A DNA stretch of 64,000 nt from JBBECJ01 sp963763325 (GTDB taxonomy: Bacteria; Chloroflexota; Chloroflexia; Thermomicrobiales; CFX8): NCBI GenBank assembly GCA_963763325.1, contig CAVXOL010000014.1:1-64000 (forward strand), written 5' to 3'. Positions 55,851 through 64,000 of this stretch are shown one piece after another. Position numbers and translations under genes: made by a program. The notes beneath the pieces are model-generated. The model was given only the letters and a program-made list of their open reading frames with translations. It had not been told where the DNA came from and did no database searches. Position 1 is the first letter of the stretch; each line of letters begins with the position of its first letter.

Positions 55851-57830
55851 TTACTCGCTGACGAGATTGACCTCGTTGACTTCGACCTCGCCATCCTCGA
55901 GCGTGAACTCCTCGACAGCGAATTCGTAGCCATCAGCAGTAACAACCGCGACGTAGTCACCGGCCGGAAGGCCGAATGCAATGTCGCCGTCAGCGTCCGT
56001 TACGCCGACGATGATCGCGCCAAGGCGTGCAGCGGCCTCTTCTGGTGTTTCGAGTACGAGGTTACCGGCCTCGATATGGCCGCAGGCGACGATCACGCCC
56101 GCCTCATCGGTCACAACGACGACGTCGTCCTCGAAGTCACCAAGCGCCTGTACCGTCGGGGCGGGCAGAATGTCCTCGAACGTGATGAACAGTTCGCCAT
56201 CATCGCCCGCCGTCGCTGCGCCGAGGTCGACGAGTACCTTCCCGGAGAAATCGTTCGGGAGCGTCGCGCCGGCATCCGGAGAGCAGACGGCATTCAGCCC
56301 GCCAACCGTCTCGCCGGGATCGTCGCAATCATCGTCGAAGTTGAGGTCGCAGCCGCCAAGCCCGGCGATCGCGGCGCGGTATTCGGCCCCGGCCATCAGC
56401 CCATCGACCTGGACGACCACACTGAGCTCGCTCGTGTCGTCGGTGAACTCGATACCGGCGGTACTCTCGTCTCCCAGGTTGGCGAAGTACGTCTCGGGTG
56501 AGCCTTGTCCCGCACCGCCCCCGTCCTTGCCACTGACGAGCAGACGCTCACAGTCGTCCTCGGTGAATACCACCGGCTTGCCGTCCTGGGTGACGCTGGT
56601 GGGATCGTAGATGCAGACGAGTGCGCCGGCCACGTTCGTGTCGATCACCTTGACCGGCCCGTCCCACTCCGGATCGGGGCCGTGCTCCCCGATAACCCCG
56701 ACATTGTCGCCACCCGAGTCTTCGGCCGCTTCGCATCCGACGCCGTCACCATCTATGTCGAAGTCGTGCGGATCGGGCGCAAGGACGGTGAAGTTATTCT
56801 CACCGTTAAGTGCATCAGAGTCACAATCCAGATCTGGCGGTGGTGGCGCGATACAGAAGTCTGGATAGGCCGGATCGCACACCGGCTCGGTTGGCGGCTC
56901 GGTCGGTTCCTCGGTTGGTTCTTCAGTCGGCTCTTCGGTTGGTTCCGCAGTTGGCGTCTCGCCCGGCTCCTCGGTTTCGTAGCGCCACTCATAGTAGTGC
57001 CGCCCGACATTGCCCGACTCAACCTGCCAGCCGGCTGGATTGGACGGCGTGTAGGTCAGGACACGGCGCTGGAACGCCTGGACCAGCACGTCGGTCTCGG
57101 TGCCGTTGACGACCGCCCGCGTCCAGTGCGCCTCGGTCAGCGGGAATCCCGTCGCATAGTATGGGTTGAGGAAGAGCAGGTCGTTAACCACCTGGCCATC
57201 CTCATACACCGGCCCGGACGAATTCATGAATTCCCAGAATGGTGACGCAACCGTGTGATCCGTCTCGTCGACCAGATGCGCGGCTGTGACGCCGTAGGCC
57301 GACAACTGCGGTGCCTTCCCAATCGCGCCATCGTGTGAGACCGTCGTCGCGATGAGCGAGTCAAGATCGTGTGGCGAATCATCCATCAGCGAGGCGAGTG
57401 CAGCATACGTCGGAACATAAAGACTCGATGGATCACCGGCGACGAGGATGTCAGCCGGATTCCGTGTCTCATACTGATCGTCGCCGATCTGCATCTGGCC
57501 GGTAATCAATTCAGTCACCAGCAGACCGTTCGTGACATCCCACGGATCACTACCCCGATAGGAGTTGTCTTCCATCCGGCTCTTGTCATAGTACTGGACC
57601 ATCCGGGTGCCACCGGGCGCGTCGGCATAGGCTTCATCGCGTGCAGCGGTGAAGGGTTCATCGCCCCACATCCAGGTGCGATCGACGAGATCGTCGGCAA
57701 CGGGCTTGTCAGTCCGCATCCAGGTTCGCTCGAAGGCGTCGCTCGCCGGTGACTCAGCGGCTACCTGTAGCGCACCAGCGGCCAGTAACACCAGCGCCGA
57801 TATCGTCGTCACGATCCGTACAAGTCGCAT
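55851..57830 (-). CDS. Secreted multidomain protein with excalibur-like calcium motif
   Basis: About 659 residues from ATG 57830 (GGAG upstream), intact. The signal peptide is MRLVRIVTTISALVLLAAGA. A domain with FWEFMNSSGPVYEDGQVVND, FPLTEAHWTRAVVNG and VLVQAFQRRVLTYTPSNPAG is related to the FER-x-RFE repeats of the neighbour. A PTEEPTEEPTEEP linker follows, then an excalibur-like unit (PHDFDIDGDGVGCE) and a C-terminal region ending LPAGDYVAVVTADGYEFAVE, a carboxypeptidase-regulatory-like fold. Probably a cell-surface or secreted protein; no enzyme motif is seen. Confidence 0.75.
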   Translation of the reverse strand: MRLVRIVTTISALVLLAAGALQVAAESPASDAFERTWMRTDKPVADDLVDRTWMWGDEPFTAARDEAYADAPGGTRMVQYYDKSRMEDNSYRGSDPWDVTNGLLVTELITGQMQIGDDQYETRNPADILVAGDPSSLYVPTYAALASLMDDSPHDLDSLIATTVSHDGAIGKAPQLSAYGVTAAHLVDETDHTVASPFWEFMNSSGPVYEDGQVVNDLLFLNPYYATGFPLTEAHWTRAVVNGTETDVLVQAFQRRVLTYTPSNPAGWQVESGNVGRHYYEWRYETEEPGETPTAEPTEEPTEEPTEEPTEPPTEPVCDPAYPDFCIAPPPPDLDCDSDALNGENNFTVLAPDPHDFDIDGDGVGCEAAEDSGGDNVGVIGEHGPDPEWDGPVKVIDTNVAGALVCIYDPTSVTQDGKPVVFTEDDCERLLVSGKDGGGAGQGSPETYFANLGDESTAGIEFTDDTSELSVVVQVDGLMAGAEYRAAIAGLGGCDLNFDDDCDDPGETVGGLNAVCSPDAGATLPNDFSGKVLVDLGAATAGDDGELFITFEDILPAPTVQALGDFEDDVVVVTDEAGVIVACGHIEAGNLVLETPEEAAARLGAIIVGVTDADGDIAFGLPAGDYVAVVTADGYEFAVEEFTLEDGEVEVNEVNLVSE

Positions 57831-58080
57831 TTGCCATCTCCATCCGCAGTGTCCGTCACCGGTGGTCCGGCCATCGTACGGGCCGGCACGCTCATACGCA
57901 AGTAGTTCGTCAGCTGCCTCAGGGCGAAGAGACCGCATACCGACAACCAGCTTCGGTACATCGAAACTGTGAGCGGAACTGTGAGTTCGCCGAGCGGTTC
58001 TTCGTGGTCGTCTGGGCGTTCCTGGTCCAGATTAAGGTCAGGCCGGATGAACCGGAGAACCTGACGAAGGGAACGCTTAC

Positions 58081-59136
58081 GTGCATAGATCCATCCCACA
58101 CGCGGTCCCGAAGGTCTCACCGACAACGCTCAGCTTCCTCAGCATCGCGCTGGCGGCAACACTGCTCGGCACTGAGGGGCTGCTCCGGCGCCCACTGCTG
58201 GGCGAGATGTCAATTGCTGCGATCGTGCTGGCCGAGCACCTGTTACTGGCCTTGTTCGCCATACCCGTCGCGTTCGCCCATCGCAAGCGACTGAGGGGGC
58301 TGACTGGCCGCGATTGGGCAGTCCTGCTCGCCATTGGCTGGGGAGCGTCCGCCGGCGCAGCGCTCCTGTTCACGAAAGCGCTTTCGTCAGGAAACCCAAC
58401 GACCGCGAGCCTGCTGCAGAACATACAGCCACTGATCGTCGTCATCCTCGCGCTGGCCATCCTCAAGGAGCGTATTTCGCGCGCCTACTGGCCGTGCCTG
58501 GCGGCTGCCCTGGTGGGAGCGTACCTGCTGTCGTTCGGCATGCTGGATCCGCGATCGATGCTCGCTGCCGGCGACGCAGCGACGGCAGCCTACGCGCTCG
58601 GGGCGGCCACACTCTGGGCATCCGGCACCGTTCTCGGCCGGATCGCGCTGGCGCGGCTCTCGTACGTGACGTTAACCGCGATTCGATTGCTACTGGCACT
58701 ACCGCTGGTTGCCGCCGTCGCTGCCGGCAGTGGAGGACTGGAACAGGCGGTCAGCGGCATCGCTGCCGCACCAGTCAGGATCACTGTCGCCGCGCTCGGC
58801 CCTGGACTGGTGGCCGTCCTGCTCTTCTATCGCGGGCTGGAGGGAACCAAAGCGTCCCACGCCACCCTCGCCGAGTTCATGTATCCGGTGGCAGCGTTGG
58901 CCGGCAACTGGCTCGTCCTCGACATCATGATCTCGATGCCGCAGATGCTTGGGTTACTGCTGATCCTGATCACACTCGTGCTGCTCGGTTGGCTTGCCTC
59001 CCCATCGTCAGATGCGGAAACGGTGCCGGCCACGACACACACCCCGACATCGGGTGCTGACACCGCCAAACACCGACTCAGAACGATCGCCAATCCGGCC
59101 AGACGGCGCTTCTGTCCCAGAACAGCGTCCGGATAA
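58081..59136 (+). CDS. DMT/EamA family permease
   Basis: 351 residues, intact. Ten predicted helices in two EamA repeats: TLSFLSIALAATLLGTEGLL, WAVLLAIGWGASAGAALLFT, NIQPLIVVILALAILKERIS, then AATLWASGTVLGRIALARLS and HATLAEFMYPVAALAGNWLV. Such proteins export amino acids, nucleosides or small metabolites. GTG 58081 follows GAAGGGAACGC. The C-terminal tail after the last helix is long and polar. The gene is divergent from the secreted-protein gene. Confidence 0.85.
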   Translation: MHRSIPHAVPKVSPTTLSFLSIALAATLLGTEGLLRRPLLGEMSIAAIVLAEHLLLALFAIPVAFAHRKRLRGLTGRDWAVLLAIGWGASAGAALLFTKALSSGNPTTASLLQNIQPLIVVILALAILKERISRAYWPCLAAALVGAYLLSFGMLDPRSMLAAGDAATAAYALGAATLWASGTVLGRIALARLSYVTLTAIRLLLALPLVAAVAAGSGGLEQAVSGIAAAPVRITVAALGPGLVAVLLFYRGLEGTKASHATLAEFMYPVAALAGNWLVLDIMISMPQMLGLLLILITLVLLGWLASPSSDAETVPATTHTPTSGADTAKHRLRTIANPARRRFCPRTASG

Positions 59137-59327
59137 CGACATCATTGAGCGGACACCGGACTCCATTCGAGGGACGGATCGACCAGCCCACCATGCGCAG
59201 GATTTCCAGCACGATGTCCCTGCGCACAACCGGAAATGGCTGATGCTTGACGGAATTGTCCTCACTCGTCAAGATGGGGTATCGACGCCAGTTCTGCTGC
59301 TCCGTTCACCGACGATCGTGGTACGCC

Positions 59328-62300
59328 ATGCACGACTCGCCGTCCGCGCAACACCATGCGGAACGCCGCTCGGCGGAGATCCCGTTCGCGGGTCGCCAGC
59401 GCGAGCTTGCGCTCATGCGGCAGGCACTCGATCAGGCACTTGCTGGTCACACGCGAATCGTCCTGCTCAGCGGCGAACCCGGCATCGGCAAAACGCGCAC
59501 GGCTGAGCTATTCATCGCCGAAGCGAGAACATTGGGTTGTCAGGCGCATTGGAGCGCCTGCGATGAATGGGATGGCACACCGGCCTATTGGCCCTGGGTC
59601 CAGGTGATTCGTTCGATTGAACGCGATCGCGATGCCAACGCGCTGCTCCGCCTGCTCGGGATCGTCCCACACGGATGTCACTCAGCTCGTGCCCGAGTTG
59701 CGTGTGCGACTCGGGCACAAGCGCAGCCCATCGACCGGCAGTGGAGAGGCGGCCCGCTTCCGACTCTTCGACTCCGTCACGCATTTCCTGAAAGCAGTAG
59801 CCGGTGACGCACCAGTCGTGATCGTCCTCGACGATCTACATTGGGCAGACACGTCATCGCTGCTGTTGCTGCAGTTCATTGCCCAGCATGCGCGTGATGT
59901 TCCGCTGCTGATCCTGGGAACGTATCGCGACGTTGAGGTAGGGGATGCACATCCACTGTCGGACACTCTCGGAGAATTGACGCGCCACCACGGGAGTATG
60001 CGCGTCGTTCTGGGCGGCCTGACCCACGATGAAACCCGAGAGGTCATCACCTCGGTCGTCGGAACTGCGTTACCCGCACGGATCGTCGATGTGGTCCAGC
60101 ACGAGACGGAGGGCAACCCGTTCTTCGTAACGGAGATCGCGCGCTTTCTCAATGCCGAACGAGAGTTAACCCGGAGTGCGGCCCTTGGCGGTCTGCACTT
60201 CCACGTCCCGGAGACGGTCAAAGATGTCATCGGCCAGCGTCTCCGTCGCCTTCCGAAGGATTGTCAGGAGGTGTTGTCGATTGCGTCGGTTCTCGGCCGC
60301 GAGTTCTCGCTGCGCACGTTGGCGGCGGTGAGCGAGCAACCGGTTGAGGCAATTCTGGAGCAACTGGACGACGCAGTCCAGGCACGACTCATCGACGCCG
60401 GAGCGACACTCAGTACCTTCCGCTTCCACCACGCGCTCGTCCAGGACACCATCTACAACATGCTCCCTCCAAGCCAGCGAACACGACTGCACTGGAGGGC
60501 CGGCCAGGCGTTGGAGACGCTGACCGCACCGGACGCAGATCCACCACTCGATGAGCTGTCCTATCACTATCTTCCAGTCGGCTCCGCTCGGTGACACTGA
60601 AAAGGCGCTGACCTATACGATTCAGGCAGCCGAGCGGGCAATGGCGCTGTTCGCCTGGGAGAACGCCGTCGAACACTACGAGCGGGCGCTACAGGTATTC
60701 GATCTCATACCCGAAGCAACCATCCTCCGTAAATGCGATCTGCTTCTGGAGATCGGTAACGCGAGGATACTCGCGGAACGAAGCAATTGGGGTTCGCCCG
60801 CCACGCGCGAGACATTCACGCGCGCCGCCGAACTCGCGCGGCTCGCCGGTTCCGGCGAGCATCTGGCCCGTGCTGCCCTCGGGTTCGCCGGCCAGCAACC
60901 TGATGACAACGCCGAGCGGCGCTGAGCAGGTTGCGCTGCTCGAAGAGGCACTCGCTCGACTCGGGACAGACGACTCGATGCTACGAGCCCGCGTTCTCGC
61001 GCGTCTCGCGATCGACCGCAACGACACGGACCTCCCGCACAATCCTCGACTGCGGGTCGACCCTTCCAGCCGTGTTCGCCGCCTGAGTGACGAAGCGGTC
61101 GCGATTGCCCGGAGGACTTGGTGATCCCGGGACGCTGGCATTCGCACTACTCGCCAAGCGCGTCGCCTGTGCGACGCATGACAACCTGGACGAGCGGATA
61201 GCGCTCGCGACCGAAGCCATGACTCTGGCCGAGGACGCAGGCGATACCGAACTCGGATGGTGGGGAAGTGTGATGCTCTTCTGGGATCACGCCGAGGCCG
61301 GTGATCTGGAGCGTGAGCGTCGCGCGTTCGAGATGAGTCTGGAGCAGTCGCGAACGGTGCCAACTCCTTTCAAGGCATGGAGCGACGATAACTTCCGCGC
61401 GCAGTTCGCGCTCCGTGAGGGCAACTATGCCGCCGCTGAAGAATCCTTCGTGCTTGCGATCGGCGAGTTGCCGATCACATACTCGCCGTGGCCCCTCTTG
61501 TATCTGCGGCGCGAGCAGGGACGCCTGCATGAAATCGCTGCCGCACTCGAACCCCTGACTGATGTGCATACCGTCTGGAAGACCCGGCACGCCCTGCGGG
61601 TGCTGCTGGCGGTCGAACTCGGGCGGGAAGACGCTGGAGCACTCTTCGATGAGATGGCAGCGCGGGATTTCGCCGATGTGCCGGTCACTGAACGCTGGCT
61701 GGACGCGCTCGCAGTGCTGGCGGAAGCCTGCGTCAACCTGGGCGACCCGAGACCCAGACAGGCCCAGTTGCTCTATGATCTGCTGCTGCCATATTCCGAC
61801 CGGCTGATGGCCGTCCTGGTCGAAGTCACGCACCTGGGCGCCGTCTCCCGGTTCCTCGGAATGCTCGCCACGCTGCTCGGGCGCTGGGACGATGCGGAGC
61901 GACATTTCGAGCACGCACTCGCACTGAACGAGCGGATGGGCCTGCGCCCGTTCGTCGCCCACACCCAACACGCGTGGGCTGACATGTTGGTCAAGCGCGG
62001 AGACGTAAGCGATATTGACAGGGCGCGCGAGTTGAACGCACTGGCGCTGGCCGCCGCGCGCAAGATCGGGATGGTTCGGCTCCAGCGGATGGCCGAGGCA
62101 CTGGACAGCCCGGCTGATGGTCGAGGAGACACCCGATCCAGTTCAGATCGTCGCAACATCCGGCCTCACCAGACGAGAGGTTGAAGTGCTCCGGCTGATC
62201 GGTGCCGGGAAGAACAACCCTGAGATCGCCGAGACGACTCTTCCTCAGCGTGCGCACCGTCGAGCGCCACGTCGAAAACCTCTACCGCAAGATCGAGGTG

Positions 62301-62352
62301 CAACAGCCGCGCCGAGGCGATCGCGTTTGCCCTGCGCCACGAGAGCCACTGA
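59328..62352 (+). CDS. LuxR-family large ATPase regulator 3 (AAA-16 type), frames joined
   Basis: About 1,000 residues. FAGRQRELALMRQALDQALA leads to Walker A (LLSGEPGIGKTRTAELFI) and Walker B (VVIVLDDLHWAD), the AAA-16 form used in LuxR/BTAD regulators, unlike the NB-ARC form of regulators 1 and 2. A TPR-like region follows (HFEHALALNERMGLRPFVAH). The C-terminus is a LuxR domain (TSGLTRREVEVLRLIGAGKN). Shifts near 59670, 60580, 60900, 61115, 62115, 62235 and 62310. The weak ribosome site makes ATG 59328 uncertain. Confidence 0.85.
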
Positions 62353-62504
62353 TCCCGAACTGGGTACATCCCGCCACGGCACGACAACCGGTCGATGACA
62401 GGAATGGGTACACACCCGGAAGTCAGCTCGCTCGTCTGTCGCTACTGTCGCAGAAGAGGGAGTTTCTCCTCCCTGACGGCGATAGCAACGGACAGGAGCG
62501 CACG

Positions 62505-63909
62505 ATGGCAGTGACATCAACCATCCCAACGACGCACGTGCTGAGCGATGATGCCGTCCGGGCATTGCGCGACCGGCTGCGTGGCCCGCTGCTCCGCCCC
62601 GAGGACGACGGCTATGACGCGGCCCGCACCGTCTGGAACGCCATGATCGACCGCCGGCCGGCGCTGATCGCCCGCTGCGCCGGCGCGGCCGACGTCATCG
62701 CCGCCGTCGACCTTCGCCCGCGAGCACGACCTGCTGCTCTCGGTCAAGGGCGGCGGCCACAACGTCGCCGGCAAGGCCGTCTGCGACGGCGGGCTGATGC
62801 TCGACCTGTCGCCGATGAAGGGCATCCGGGTCGATCCGGCCGCCCGGACGGTGCGCGCCGAAGCCGGCGTCCTGTGGGGCGAACTCGACCGCGAGACGCA
62901 CGCCTTCGGCCTGGCGACGCCCGGCGGCGCCGTCTCGACGACCGGCATCGCCGGGCTGACCCTCGGCGGCGGCCAGAGCTGGCTGACCGGCAAGCACGGC
63001 TTCGCGATCGACAACCTGCTCTCGGTCGACATCGTCACCGCCGACGGCGAGCTGCGCCATGCCAGCGCGACCGAGAACGCGGACCTGTTCTGGGCCGTGC
63101 GCGGCGCCGGGCACAACTTCGGCGTCGTGACCTCGTTCGAGTACCGGCTGCACCCGGTCACGACCGTCCTCGGCGGGATGGTCATCCATCCGTTCGAGCG
63201 CGCCCGGGACGTCCTGCGCTTCTATCGCGAGTTCACCGCCTCCGCGCCCGACGAGCTGACCAGCTACGGCCGGCATCCTGACCGCGCCGGACGGCAACCT
63301 GGTCGCCGCGATCGTCGCCTGCTACTCGGGACCACTGGACGAGGGCGAGCGCGTCCTGGCGCCGCTGCGGCGCTTCGGCCCGCCCGTGGCCGACACGATC
63401 GCGCCGATCCCGTTCCCGGTGCATGCAGACGATGCTGGACGGGGCGTTCCCGCACGGCCGGCTGAACTACTGGAAGTCGGGGCTGACGAGCGCAGGTCAG
63501 CGACGCGGCGATCGACGCGATCGTCGAGCACGCTGCCGAGGTGCCGTCGCCGTTCTCGGCGATCCTGTTCGCCGACTTCGCCGGCGCCAGGCAGCCGGGT
63601 CGCCAAGCACGGCGACGGCCTACTACCATCGCGACCTGCGCTACGACGTGCTGATCCTGTCGAGCTGGGTCGACCCGGCGGAGTCGGACCGCAACATCGG
63701 CTGGACGCGCGAGTTCTTCGCCGCCGTCGAGCCGCATCTCTCAGGCGCGGCGTCTACGTGAACGACTTGGCGGCGACGAGGGTGAGGAGCGGGTGCGCCG
63801 CGCCTACGGCGAGAACTACGAGCGGCTGGTCGAGCTGAAGACGCGCTACGACCCGACCAACGTCTTCCGCATGAACCAGAACATCCGGCCAGCAGCATCC
63901 ACCGTCTGA
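62505..63909 (+). CDS. FAD-linked oxidase, berberine-bridge-like (five or more frameshifts)
   Basis: Paralogue of 10246-11643, about 460 residues when joined. FAREHDLLLSVKGGGHNVAG carries the FAD-linking His, and LTLGGGQSWLTGKHGFAIDN the diphosphate loop; RAEAGVLWGELDRETHAFGL matches its twin. The C-terminal TRYDPTNVFRMNQNIRPA ends at TGA 63909. Shifts near 62708, 63275, 63430, 63500, 63600, 63750 and 63780 mostly need removal of one base. ATG 62505 follows CAGGAG. It starts about 150 bases after regulator 3 and is a plausible target of it. Confidence 0.85.
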
Positions 63910-63947
63910 TCAGGTGATGGTATGTCCGACTCCCGACACACGCGCAC

Positions 63948-63978
63948 GCAGCCCGAGCCATCTCTTGGCTCGGGCTGC
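63948..63978 (+). terminator. Hairpin after the FAD oxidase
   Basis: Perfect 13-base arms (GCAGCCCGAGCCA and its complement) around a 5-base loop, 39 bases after the stop. A likely transcript end. Confidence 0.7.
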
Positions 63979-64000
63979 GATGGCTTTGCATATCACGCCG

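Noticed and set aside
56915..56965. Tandem DNA repeat of the PTEE linker
   Set aside because: It encodes a normal low-complexity secreted-protein linker and needs no separate feature.
1..64000. CRISPR array, tRNA or rRNA genes, transposases
   Set aside because: I looked for regularly spaced repeats, cloverleaf arms and DDE or Tyr/Ser recombinase motifs and saw none.

Overview
The window is about 64 kb of high-GC bacterial chromosome. Gene content suggests a Chloroflexota member of the Thermomicrobia/Sphaerobacter type. The clues are F420-type LLM oxidoreductases, three very large LuxR-family ATPase regulators, secreted proteins with FER-x-RFE-type surface domains, ECF sigma/anti-sigma pairs and DUF4258/DUF2283 modules. 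The assignment is inference; no rRNA or other marker gene is present. I see no tRNA, rRNA, CRISPR array, transposase or phage genes.

Layout. 0-2 kb: an edge-truncated nucleotidyltransferase and an Mrr-type endonuclease. 1.7-7.3 kb: aconitase, a DUF4258/DUF2283 pair, a GNAT acetyltransferase and an LLM oxidoreductase. 7.3-14.6 kb: orphan antitoxin, membrane protein, Gfo/Idh oxidoreductase, FAD-linked oxidase, ECF sigma/zinc-finger anti-sigma pair, a small ABM-like protein, a cluster of gene 3'-end relics and a PIN toxin-antitoxin pair. 14.7-21.5 kb: alcohol dehydrogenase, a membrane-anchored repeat protein, LuxR regulator 1, alpha/beta hydrolase, an unknown membrane protein and a repeat-rich spacer. 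21.5-30.2 kb: acyl-CoA dehydrogenase, CoA ligase, PaaG-like isomerase (a fatty or aromatic acyl-CoA catabolic set), methyltransferase-like membrane protein, epoxide hydrolase, 2-hydroxyacid dehydrogenase and phosphotransferase. 30.2-42.6 kb: heterodimeric ABC exporter, DUF899, nitroreductase, threonine ammonia-lyase, MMPL transporter and a two-component cluster. 42.6-49.9 kb: VOC protein, second LLM enzyme, PQQ-propeller lipoprotein, ThDP enzyme, and an ECF sigma factor with a beta-propeller membrane anti-sigma candidate. 50-64 kb: LuxR regulator 2, molybdopterin-binding protein, two secreted proteins, DMT permease, LuxR regulator 3 and a second FAD-linked oxidase.

Sequence quality matters here. 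At least 17 otherwise normal genes are broken by single-base shifts, and where I could reconstruct the site the repair is usually deletion of one extra base. These look like assembly or base-calling insertions rather than decay. I therefore give such loci as one CDS spanning all frames and name the shift sites.

True degradation is confined to a few places: the antitoxin relic at 7.3 kb, the mosaic of four gene ends at 13.4-13.9 kb, and a copied start of the threonine ammonia-lyase gene at 42.5 kb. The most interesting loci are that relic mosaic with its duplicated toxin-antitoxin locus, the KEA-repeat membrane protein at 16 kb, the sigma/propeller pair at 47.7-49.9 kb and the ABC exporter with one coherently degenerate ATP site.
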